Positions 25,411 to 33,307 of a stretch of 64,000 nt of DNA are shown piece after piece. The translations under genes were made by a program, and so were the position numbers. The stretch comes from Bradyrhizobium aeschynomenes (GTDB lineage Bacteria > Pseudomonadota > Alphaproteobacteria > Rhizobiales > Xanthobacteraceae). How positions within the stretch are numbered: position 1 is the first letter of the stretch; every line of letters begins with the position of its first letter. The stretch covers positions 1 to 64,000 of the forward strand of contig NZ_JABFDM010000008.1 in the NCBI RefSeq assembly GCF_013178945.1, written 5' to 3'. Below the pieces are notes generated by a model. That model was not told the DNA's origin. It worked only from the letters and a program-made list of their open reading frames with translations, and searched no databases.

Positions 25411-25692
25411 CTACTCGACGGGAACGCGTTGCGGACGGCGCTCCTTCGGGCCGCTCTCGGCGCGCTGCTCCTCTTTCTCGACCACGGCAAGCAGGCCGCG
25501 TAGCAGCTCGGCCTCGCTGCGCAGGATATGCTTGCGCATGATCTGCACGCTCTCGGCGCGTCCGGCCAGTAGCGGCCCGAGCACCTGGTTGATGGCGGCT
25601 TGCGCATAGTGCAGCAGCGGCTGCAGGTCGATGCCCTTCAGTCCGAGGGTTGCGGCGTCGACGGTGTCGTCCTTGTCATGGGCCTCAGTCAT
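25411..25692 (-). CDS. Small helical protein 1, partner of ArsA-like ATPase
   Basis: A 93-residue protein of unknown function. It is mostly helical and amphipathic, with a polar N-terminus (TEAHDKDDT), the core LQPLLHYAQAAINQVLGPLL, and a charged C-terminal helix ending EKEEQR. The segment AELLRGLLAVVE closely matches AELYKGQLAVVE in the next gene upstream, so the two are paralogues or share a binding motif. The ATG at 25692 has AAAGGA six bases upstream; the open frame goes on to a TTG at 25707. It sits between the ArsA-like gene pair and the A-PCP loading gene in the biosynthetic operon. No known family recognised; a loose similarity to phasin-like helical proteins is the only guess. Confidence 0.75.
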   Translation of the reverse strand: MTEAHDKDDTVDAATLGLKGIDLQPLLHYAQAAINQVLGPLLAGRAESVQIMRKHILRSEAELLRGLLAVVEKEEQRAESGPKERRPQRVPVE

Positions 25693-25703
25693 GGTCGGTC
25701 CTT

Positions 25704-26168
25704 TCAAGAATCCTTGGTGGGGAAGGGGGTGGGACGGGACGGCATTGCGGTCCGCAGCTCGGTCGCCGCAGACACGGTCGGCCTGATCTGCTGGGCCAGC
25801 GTGGCCGATTCAGTGGCTGCCGCGGTCGCTGTGGCGATCGCCTGCGCGCGGCTGGTATGAACCGGGCTGATGCCGGCGGATGTGGTCGGCGACGGCGGCG
25901 AGCTGGCCGGAGCCGGGGCCGGTGTCGCCGCGGCCGCGCGCGCACGAGTCCCTGGCGGCGGCGCGGACGGCTTGTGCAACTTGCCGATCAGGTTCTCGAC
26001 CACCGCGAGCTGGCCCTTGTAGAGCTCGGCCTGAGCCTTCAGGGCCTGCTCCAGCAAGGTTCGCATCGCAGAATTGTGTGTGTCGGCGACCTCGCGCAAT
26101 TCATCTTTCAGGTCTTCCGACGTCTCCAGGGCCCGTTTCAGGAACGGGAAGCTTCCGCGACTGATCAT
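25704..26168 (-). CDS. Small helical protein 2, coupled to ArsA-like ATPase
   Basis: A 154-residue protein of unknown function with two parts. Residues 1-70 form a coiled-coil-like helix (DLKDELREVADTHNSAMRTL, then AELYKGQLAVVENLIGKL). The rest is a low-complexity Pro/Ala/Thr-rich tail with no predicted fold. The AEL-x2-G-x-LAVVE motif is shared with the following small gene. Its start overlaps the ArsA-like gene stop by four bases (ATGA), so the two are probably made together and may form a complex. The long disordered tail could be a linker or anchoring arm. No known family recognised, and its presence within an NRPS/PKS operon is unexplained. Confidence 0.75.
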   Translation of the reverse strand: MISRGSFPFLKRALETSEDLKDELREVADTHNSAMRTLLEQALKAQAELYKGQLAVVENLIGKLHKPSAPPPGTRARAAAATPAPAPASSPPSPTTSAGISPVHTSRAQAIATATAAATESATLAQQIRPTVSAATELRTAMPSRPTPFPTKDS

Positions 26169-27391
26169 GAATGCGCATCCTTTCTGAATGTGATCTCGAG
26201 TGCATCGCCGTTCATCTTTGCGCCCGCGGTCTGCATCGCTACCAGGGCGCGGGGTAGCAGGATGACGCGCTTGAACGTCCCGATCCGGATGAAGAGATCC
26301 TCGTTGTCCCTGGAGATCTCCACCTTGTCCTTCGGTGCGAACCGCAGCTGCACCGACAGCCTATGCTCATTGTCGGAGACCTTGGCGAAGCCGAACGGCG
26401 CCGTGGCCACACGCACCTCGGCCGGATCGGCATCGCCATAGAGCTGAGCGCCGAACTCCTCCAGCCGTTCGACCCCGACCACCTCGCTCCGCTGAAACGG
26501 AATGGTCGCGATCGGCACCGGATCGAAATAGCTATGCACCGTCTCGATCATTGCGGTCTGCCGCTCCACCCAGTGCGAGAAGTAGCCGTCGCCTTTCGGC
26601 AGCATGCGATTAACGACGACGGTGTCAATGGCGATCCCGTAGAGGTTGAAGTACATGTAGGCCCGCTGCGTCTCACGGACCACCATCTGGTCGGGTACGG
26701 TGACCAGCCGCAGCGAGGTGATGGTGGGGTCGTGCAGCATCGTCTCGACACCCTCGAGCTTCTCGAACAGGCTCTGCAGCGCGGCGAAATAGCCGTCCTC
26801 GGGCAGCATCATGGACTCGCCGCCGAATTTCTTGGCAATCGGTCGCAGGACGCTGGCGACGCGGCGGTCGATCTTGAGCCGCTTGCGCACATACCAATCG
26901 ATCGAGCCGATGATCGAGACGAAGCGGAGCGACTCGCTGGTCGGCGGGCAGTCGACGACGATGACGTCATAGGTGCCCTCGCGGGCATATTGATTGATGT
27001 GGAGAAGGGCGATGATGTCCTCCATGCCCGGCATGATCGCAGCCTCCTCGGCGACGATGCCGTCGAGCCCGCCGCCCATCAGCAGGTAGGCGATATACTT
27101 GTAGACATCGCCCCAGTTGCGCTGCATCTCCTCCTGGACGTCGATCTCCTGGAAATCGAGGTTGTCGCGCACCTTCACGGCCTGCCCGCGCGCCGTGCTG
27201 AACAGCTCCTCGCTCATGTTGAAGCTGTCGGCGAGGCTATGCGCGAGATCGAACGACATCACGATCGTCTTGCGGCCGCTCGCGGCCAGAGCGACTGCTG
27301 TCGCCGCGGCGACGGTGGTCTTGCCGACGCCGCCCTTGCCCGAGACCATGATGATGCGCGGCTTGGCGCGCGAAGGTGCAGTCCCCGTCAT
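26165..27391 (-). CDS. ArsA/Get3-type P-loop ATPase
   Basis: A 408-residue single-domain ArsA/Get3 homologue. The deviant Walker A motif SGKGGVGKTTV lies at about residues 17-27, with a switch region VDCPPTSESLRF near 186. The C-terminal 80 residues (LSVQLRFAPKDKVEISRDNE, then GDALEITF) form the small HSP20-like domain found at the end of many bacterial ArsA-like ATPases. The Cys of arsenite-binding ArsA are not evident, and no ars genes are nearby, so arsenic efflux is unlikely. It is coupled by four-base overlaps to a type II thioesterase upstream and a small coiled-coil protein downstream. A chaperone or localisation role for a membrane-associated synthetase complex is a guess. Confidence 0.88.
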   Translation of the reverse strand: MTGTAPSRAKPRIIMVSGKGGVGKTTVAAATAVALAASGRKTIVMSFDLAHSLADSFNMSEELFSTARGQAVKVRDNLDFQEIDVQEEMQRNWGDVYKYIAYLLMGGGLDGIVAEEAAIMPGMEDIIALLHINQYAREGTYDVIVVDCPPTSESLRFVSIIGSIDWYVRKRLKIDRRVASVLRPIAKKFGGESMMLPEDGYFAALQSLFEKLEGVETMLHDPTITSLRLVTVPDQMVVRETQRAYMYFNLYGIAIDTVVVNRMLPKGDGYFSHWVERQTAMIETVHSYFDPVPIATIPFQRSEVVGVERLEEFGAQLYGDADPAEVRVATAPFGFAKVSDNEHRLSVQLRFAPKDKVEISRDNEDLFIRIGTFKRVILLPRALVAMQTAGAKMNGDALEITFRKDAHS

Positions 27392-28209
27392 GAAATGCGC
27401 AACTCCGAAGCTGTGGGACCACGCGCGCAGGATGGGTCGCGCAGTCGTTCCGCGATGGCGCGGGCGATCAACGCCACGACGGCCGGCATCGCGTGATGAA
27501 TGAAGAAGTGGTTACCGTCGAACATCTCACAGGTGAGAGTCTGCGACGTCATGGCCTGCCAGCTCTGAAGCTCGGGCAGGCCGGCAATGGGATCGCTGCG
27601 GCCGCCGATGGCCAGGATCGGACAGGCGAGTGCCGGACGAGGACGCCAATCATAGGTCTCGCACAGCTTGAAATCGGCGCGCAGCGCGGGCAGCACGAGC
27701 GCCAGCAACTCCGGCTCCTCCAGCAGCACTGCGGGCAGGCCGCCAAGCTCCATGACGGCGGCCAGAAATTCCGCGTCCGCAAGATGAGAAATAACGGGAA
27801 ACCGGCGCGGCAGGTTGGGCGCGCCATGGCCCGATATGATCACCAGCTCCGGTCCAGGCAGACCGCGGTGCTGCAGCGCCTGCGCAAGCTCATAGGCGAG
27901 CATCGCGCCCATACTGTGCCCGAACAGCGCATAGGGGCGGTCGAGCCAGGGCGCGATCGCGGGAACGAGCTGCGCGATCAGCGCCTGCGCATCGTCGATG
28001 GCCGGCTCCATGATGCGGCGCTCGCGGCCGGGTAGGTGCACCGGCGAGAACGCAATCGAGCCCGGCAGTCTCGCGGGCCATTCGCCGAAGCTCGCGGCAT
28101 TGCCGCCGGCGAATGGCAGCGCGAACAGGCGCAGTCGGCGCGTCGTCTCGGGATCGCCGCCGATCCAGGCGCGGCCCGGCGCGCTCCGAGTGCCGGAAGT
28201 GGCTGGCAT
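27388..28209 (-). CDS. Type II thioesterase
   Basis: A 273-residue stand-alone thioesterase of the GrsT/RifR type, which frees carrier proteins from wrong or stalled acyl groups. It has the expected LFALPFAGGNAASFGEW start, the nucleophile elbow FGHSMG (Ser99), an Asp in GRSDPIAG and a His in FDGNHFFIHH. The ATG at 28209 has GGAGC nine bases upstream. A GTG at 28218 overlapping the patatin stop (GTGA) is equally plausible and would add three residues. The stop overlaps the ArsA-like start by four bases. Its presence is typical for NRPS/PKS operons and supports a working assembly line. Confidence 0.92.
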   Translation of the reverse strand: MPATSGTRSAPGRAWIGGDPETTRRLRLFALPFAGGNAASFGEWPARLPGSIAFSPVHLPGRERRIMEPAIDDAQALIAQLVPAIAPWLDRPYALFGHSMGAMLAYELAQALQHRGLPGPELVIISGHGAPNLPRRFPVISHLADAEFLAAVMELGGLPAVLLEEPELLALVLPALRADFKLCETYDWRPRPALACPILAIGGRSDPIAGLPELQSWQAMTSQTLTCEMFDGNHFFIHHAMPAVVALIARAIAERLRDPSCARGPTASELRIS

Positions 28210-28214
28210 CCCGC

Positions 28215-29312
28215 TCACGCTCCAGGCTCCAGCGTCGTATCGGGCTGCAGCGCGGGCGTGATCACGTCGCGGCCCTCCGGGCCCGGTGGAACGTCGCCGA
28301 TCCAGCCCTGGACGTGCAGCCATTGGCAGATCTCGTCGACCGCGGCCTCGACGTCGGTATGGGCAAGCGCGTCCTCGATGACCTTGCGCGTTTGGCCGAC
28401 GTCGAACGGATGCGGTGCTGCATTGAAATAGGGATCGATGCGCTTGAAATTGGTGCCTAGCAGTTGAGCGCATTGATATTCGATGATGGCACCGCCGCCG
28501 CGGATGGCGAGCCGCACCAGCAGCATCGGCTCCTTCGGCGACAGCAGCCATTGGCCATAGCCCCAGTCGGCGATGCCGTCGACGATCTCAGGCTTCACCG
28601 ACAGCGGCTTGCGGCCACAGCCGACGGAGAGCACGCTGACGCTCTCGACGTCGATCGGCTGACCGGCCGCCCGGCGCTGCTCGAACACGGCCGACACGGC
28701 GCACATCGACGGATTGTTGGCAACCAGCCCGCCATCGAGATAGCCGATGTCGCCGCCGGCGATGCTCGCGAAGATCGGGCTGATCACGGGAATGTTGCTG
28801 GTGCGCAGAGCGACGTCGACCACGCGCTCGTCGGGCGAATAATCGAGGATGCCGGGAATGTTGTGGAACAGCCGCGGTCGCCATTGGCGTTGCCGCTCTC
28901 CGGCGTGCTCGTGATGTAGCTGGAATGCCGGTACGACGACACGGCGCTTGAGGTCGCCCAGCCGCGTGTCGGCACCGAAATAGCTGACCAGGAAATCGAT
29001 CATGCGTTGGCGGTCGTCGAACGCCTTGGCGCCGACGAAGCCGGCGACGAGGCGGGTCGGCTTGAAGGTGAAGGTGGTGTCGAGGATATGCTCCCAGAAC
29101 CCGAGTGCGCCCTCGATGCCGTGATCGGGATCCTCATGGGCAGCGAGGAACAGCGCATTCAGTCCGCCGGCAGACGTGCCGGCAATGATGTCGGCGCTGT
29201 CGAGAAAATGGCCGCCATGCCGGCCGATGCGGTCCGCCGTGCGTCGCAGCACCTCGGCCGTGACATAGCCGCTGATGCCGCCGTCCATGGCGAGGATGCG
29301 CTGATGGGTCAT
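28215..29312 (-). CDS. Patatin-like acyl hydrolase
   Basis: A 365-residue patatin-type lipase with a Ser-Asp dyad. LAMDGGISGY gives the oxyanion glycine region, GTSAGG (45-50) the nucleophile Ser47, and GYLDGGLVANNPS near residue 196 the catalytic Asp. There is no signal peptide or clear transmembrane segment, so it acts in the cytoplasm or at the inner membrane face. It starts in a four-base overlap with the TE-containing NRPS gene, and so is part of the same operon. Patatin enzymes usually cleave acyl esters of lipids; a role in maturing, transferring or degrading an acylated intermediate is possible but not shown. The presence of this family here is unusual. Confidence 0.88.
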   Translation of the reverse strand: MTHQRILAMDGGISGYVTAEVLRRTADRIGRHGGHFLDSADIIAGTSAGGLNALFLAAHEDPDHGIEGALGFWEHILDTTFTFKPTRLVAGFVGAKAFDDRQRMIDFLVSYFGADTRLGDLKRRVVVPAFQLHHEHAGERQRQWRPRLFHNIPGILDYSPDERVVDVALRTSNIPVISPIFASIAGGDIGYLDGGLVANNPSMCAVSAVFEQRRAAGQPIDVESVSVLSVGCGRKPLSVKPEIVDGIADWGYGQWLLSPKEPMLLVRLAIRGGGAIIEYQCAQLLGTNFKRIDPYFNAAPHPFDVGQTRKVIEDALAHTDVEAAVDEICQWLHVQGWIGDVPPGPEGRDVITPALQPDTTLEPGA

Positions 29313-32300
29313 GGCTGCACTCCATCGCGTGTGGCAAGGCCGTTCATGATCGCGTCAGCAAGGGCCGCAACTGATTTGCGTCCGAGCAAGGTCAGATGGG
29401 CCGCGCGCACGACGCGGATTTCGGGCGCTCGCGTCAAATGCGGACAGATTGTTTCGACCAGTGGATCGCCAGCAGCGATGGCGCCGTCCGTGCTGGCCCG
29501 GACGATCAGCGTCGGTCCGCCATAGGCGCCGGGTGCGTAGTCCAGCCAGGCGCGGCTGAGCGCCGCGAAGCAGGGCCAGCGTCGCATCAGCTCACGGGCG
29601 AGGCCGATCACCACCCGCGCGGTGCCGGTGTTGCGGTCGCCGGCGAGCCGCGCCAGATCGGTGATGTCGGCAGGTGATCGCGGGACGCTGCGCAGCAATT
29701 CGCGGCCGAGCCCGACGACTAGGGCGCCGATGCGCACCGGACCGCGCGTGGCGCCCCGCCATGGCAGGCCGGCATCGATCAGCACCAGTTGCACGGGCTC
29801 GCCCGCGGCCTCCAATTGCCGGGCCATCTCGAAGGCGATGGCGCCGCCGAGCGACCAGCCGCCGATGCGATAAGGACCGCGCGGCGCCACCTGGCGGACG
29901 AGCGCGACATAGCTGGCTGCGAGACGCGTGAGGTCGTGCGCCTGCTCGGCCTTCGGCGCCTCGAGGCCGAACACCGGCCAGTCCCGCGGCAACGCGTCGG
30001 CCAGCGCGCCGTAGCCCAGCGACGTGCCGATCGCCGGATGGACCAGGAACAGGGGAGCTGCGTTGCCCTCGCGCCGGAACGGCAGCATATGATCCGGCAG
30101 GCCGGGTGCATCGTCGTCCCACGCCAGCGTGCGGGCGATCTGCGCGATGCTCGATCCAGCAAACAGGGTCGCCAGAGCCAGCTCGCGGCCGGTCACGCGC
30201 TGCAACCGGTCCCGCAACGTCAACAGCAGCAGCGAGTGGCCGCCGAGCGTGAAGAAGTCGGCGTCGCGATCGAGCTCGGCGGCCTGCGCGGCATCGCGCC
30301 CGAGCACGCCGGCCACGATGCCTGCGACCTGCATCTCGACCTCGCCGGCTGGCGCCGCGCGGCGCGGCGCCGAGCCGGCTCCGGGCAGAGCCACGAGCGT
30401 CGACAGATCGAGCTTTCCGTGGCGTGTACGCGGCATCGCCGGCACGGCGACGATGCGGTCCGGAACCATGTAGCCGGGGAGGCGCTGGCGGAGAAACTCC
30501 GCAAGCTCAGCGCCATCGAGCTTTGCGGACTCACGCGGGGCGGCGAAGGCGACGAGACATCCATCACGCATCGTCACGGCGGCCTCTGTGACATCCGGAT
30601 GCCGTGCGAGCGCAGCCTCGATCTCGGCCGGCTCGATGCGGTAACCGCGCAATTTCAACTGCTGGTCGGTTCGGCCAAGAAAGGCTATTTGTCCATCGAG
30701 CTGGAGACGACCGCGATCGCCGGTGAGATAGAAGCGCTCGCCGGGCGCAAGCCGCAGGTCGGTGCGGAAACGCGCCGCCGTCGCTTGGGCATCGCCGAGA
30801 TAGCCGCGCGCAAGGCCGACGCCGCCGATCGCAATCTCGCCCGCAATGCCGCTCGGCAGCGCCGCGCCCTTGGCGTCGACCACCGCCACCCGATGACCGC
30901 GGATCGGCCGGCCGATCGTCGGTGCCGCATCGCTCTCGACGCGCGCGATGGTGCTCCAGACCGTCGTTTCGGTCGGGCCGTAGGCGTTGAACAGCTGCAC
31001 GGCGTTCGCCCACGCGCCGAGGCCGGCAGGACAGGTCTCGCCCGCGACCACGACCGCGGCAAGGGACGGATGATCGGCGGGGCGCAGATGGCTGAGCAGC
31101 GTTGGCGGCAGCGTGACATGCGTCGCGCTGCCGTCGCGGATGCGTGCGGTGACGGAGAGCCGGTCGACCGTGTCACCCTGGTCGGGCAGCAGCAGGGTGG
31201 CGCCATGGCCCAGGGCCATCACGACCTCGAAGATGAAGGCATCGAAGCTGATTGCGGCGAACTGCAGCACGCGCGCCGTCCGGCCATCAGGGATGATGTC
31301 GTCGGCTTGCGCATCGGCGAGGTTGGAGAGACCGCCATGCTCGACCATGACACCTTTCGGGCGCCCGGTGCTACCTGAGGTGTAGATGAGATAGGCGAGC
31401 TGGTTCGTACCCGGCAGGGGCAGCGAGCGCGGCATGGCGTTCGCCAATAGCTCGGCGACGGAAGCCTGTGGCACATCGACCGCAAGCGGCTGCGCCGCCG
31501 ATGCGGTCGTCAGCAGCAGCGCCGGCCGCGCATCCGCGAGCAGCTCGGCGATGCGCGCCGGCGGCAGATCGTGCGCGAGCGGAAGATAGCAGCGACCGCT
31601 GCGCCAGATCGCCAGCAGCGCAATGATCAGTGCTGGGGAGGATGGCCCGAGCACCGCGACGACCGTGCCTTCCGGTGTGCGCTCGGCAAGGGCAGCAGCG
31701 AGCGTCTCGACACGTGTCTCGAGCTCGCGATAGCCGATCTGCTCGCCGCGGCAGATCAGGGCCGGGTGACCCGGGCGCGCCGCTGCATGATGTGCGAAGC
31801 GCTCGGGGAGGCTCACATAAGGCGATGCAGGTACGCCCGTGGACTGCGCCGAGAGTGCTTCTCGCTCGGCAGACGTCGTCAGAGCGAGGTCGGCGACGGC
31901 CGTTGCCGGCCGCGTCACGGCGCTCGTCAGCAACGCGCGAAAGCGCGCCGCAAAGGCCTCCATGCTCTCGCGTGAGAACAGGCTCGCCGCGTAGGTCAGC
32001 ACGCCGCGCCAGCCACCGGCGCCGTCGGGAAATAAATGCAGCTCGAGATCGAAACGCGTGGCCTTGTAGTCAGCCGACAGGATCGTGACCATGCTGTCGC
32101 CGAGCCGGCCCGTGGCCGGGAAATCCGGCTGCACCGACAGCGCCACCTGCACCAGCGGATTGCGCGAGGGATCGCGCGGCGGATTGACGGACTCGACCAG
32201 CCGGTCGAACGGCGTGAGCGCATGATCGAGCGCCGCCATCGCCGTGCGATGCGTCTGCTTGACGAGCTCGGCGAAGCTGCGCTCCGGATCGAGCCGCTGG

Positions 32301-33307
32301 CGCATCACCAGCGTGTTGACGAAGAAGCCGATCAAGGGCTCCAACTCGGGACGCTGGCGATTGGCGGTGACCGAGCCGATCGCGAGATCCTGCTCGCCGG
32401 TGTAGCGGTGGAGCAGGGCGGCGAAGGCGGCGAGAAACACGGCGAAGGCTGATGTGCCGTGCTGGCGCGCCAGGGCATCGACCAGCCGGCCATGCTGCGG
32501 CGGGATCGTCACCGCGACGGCATCGCCCGAGTGGCTCTGCTGCGGCGGTCGCGGCCAATCGGTCGGGAGCTCCGTGACCGGCAGGCCGGCCAGCGTCTGG
32601 CGCCACCATTCCAGCGCGCCGGCAAGGCGTTCGTCATCGCAGGCTTCGTGATAAGCGAGATCGGCGTAATCGATCGCCAGCGGCGGCAGCCTCTCGCCAC
32701 GATAGAGCGCATCAAGGTCGCGCAGCAGCACGCCGACGCTCCAGCCGTCGGTAACGATGTGATGGAGATTGAGCAGCAACGCGTGGTCGCGCTCGCCGAG
32801 CTTGACGAGTTCGGCCGCGATGAGCGGCGCGCGGGTGAGATCGAACCGGTGCTGGGCGTGCCGGACCACGGCAAGGTTCAGCCGCTCCTCGCGTTCCTCA
32901 GGGCCCAGCTGCGACAGGTCGTTATGTGCGAGCCTGACATCGACGCTCGGCGAAATCAGTTGGAACGGTTCGCCGTCGCGTTCGCCGAACGAGGTTCGCA
33001 GCACCGCATGGCGGGCCACCAGCGCGCGCAGCGCAATCTCCAGGCGTTCGGTATCGAGCGGCCCGGTGAGCCGCAACGGCAGCGGCGAGTTATAGGCGTA
33101 GTCGCCCGGCGACAGTCTGTCGAGGAACCAAAGCCGGCGCTGTGCGGCCGTCAGCGGCGCGGTGCCGCCCGCCGTCGGCAGCACCTTGCCGATGGGCGCG
33201 AGCGTCGCCTCGGAGACGCGCGCAGTCGCAAGCTGCGCATTCAGCGCCGCCCGTTGTGCCGGCGAGAGCTGCCGCAGCCGCTCGGCGATCTCTGCTGCCG
33301 CGGTCAT
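29309..33307 (-). CDS. NRPS termination module, C-A-PCP-TE
   Basis: A 1332-residue single-module synthetase that releases the product. A short helical leader (AEIAERLRQLSPAQRAALNA) may be a docking segment. C has HHIVTDG near residue 180; A spans about 505-990 (LIYTSGSTGRPKGVM, NAYGPTETTVW); PCP has FFTLGGHSLLLL near 1020. The type I thioesterase has GGWSLGG near 1151, Asp in VLIDAG and His in RAAHLTLLG. Hand-read pocket residues D-A-F-T-V-A-A-V-W resemble Phe codes such as the gramicidin S Phe domain, so an aromatic residue is the best guess. The start overlaps the PKS2 stop by four bases. The TE could hydrolyse to a free acid or cyclise; this cannot be told from sequence. Confidence 0.93.
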   Translation of the reverse strand: MTAAAEIAERLRQLSPAQRAALNAQLATARVSEATLAPIGKVLPTAGGTAPLTAAQRRLWFLDRLSPGDYAYNSPLPLRLTGPLDTERLEIALRALVARHAVLRTSFGERDGEPFQLISPSVDVRLAHNDLSQLGPEEREERLNLAVVRHAQHRFDLTRAPLIAAELVKLGERDHALLLNLHHIVTDGWSVGVLLRDLDALYRGERLPPLAIDYADLAYHEACDDERLAGALEWWRQTLAGLPVTELPTDWPRPPQQSHSGDAVAVTIPPQHGRLVDALARQHGTSAFAVFLAAFAALLHRYTGEQDLAIGSVTANRQRPELEPLIGFFVNTLVMRQRLDPERSFAELVKQTHRTAMAALDHALTPFDRLVESVNPPRDPSRNPLVQVALSVQPDFPATGRLGDSMVTILSADYKATRFDLELHLFPDGAGGWRGVLTYAASLFSRESMEAFAARFRALLTSAVTRPATAVADLALTTSAEREALSAQSTGVPASPYVSLPERFAHHAAARPGHPALICRGEQIGYRELETRVETLAAALAERTPEGTVVAVLGPSSPALIIALLAIWRSGRCYLPLAHDLPPARIAELLADARPALLLTTASAAQPLAVDVPQASVAELLANAMPRSLPLPGTNQLAYLIYTSGSTGRPKGVMVEHGGLSNLADAQADDIIPDGRTARVLQFAAISFDAFIFEVVMALGHGATLLLPDQGDTVDRLSVTARIRDGSATHVTLPPTLLSHLRPADHPSLAAVVVAGETCPAGLGAWANAVQLFNAYGPTETTVWSTIARVESDAAPTIGRPIRGHRVAVVDAKGAALPSGIAGEIAIGGVGLARGYLGDAQATAARFRTDLRLAPGERFYLTGDRGRLQLDGQIAFLGRTDQQLKLRGYRIEPAEIEAALARHPDVTEAAVTMRDGCLVAFAAPRESAKLDGAELAEFLRQRLPGYMVPDRIVAVPAMPRTRHGKLDLSTLVALPGAGSAPRRAAPAGEVEMQVAGIVAGVLGRDAAQAAELDRDADFFTLGGHSLLLLTLRDRLQRVTGRELALATLFAGSSIAQIARTLAWDDDAPGLPDHMLPFRREGNAAPLFLVHPAIGTSLGYGALADALPRDWPVFGLEAPKAEQAHDLTRLAASYVALVRQVAPRGPYRIGGWSLGGAIAFEMARQLEAAGEPVQLVLIDAGLPWRGATRGPVRIGALVVGLGRELLRSVPRSPADITDLARLAGDRNTGTARVVIGLARELMRRWPCFAALSRAWLDYAPGAYGGPTLIVRASTDGAIAAGDPLVETICPHLTRAPEIRVVRAAHLTLLGRKSVAALADAIMNGLATRDGVQP

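Noticed and set aside
26165..27391. Arsenite efflux ATPase as function of the ArsA-like gene
   Set aside because: Only one nucleotide-binding domain, no evident arsenite-binding Cys set, and no arsB, arsC or arsD nearby.
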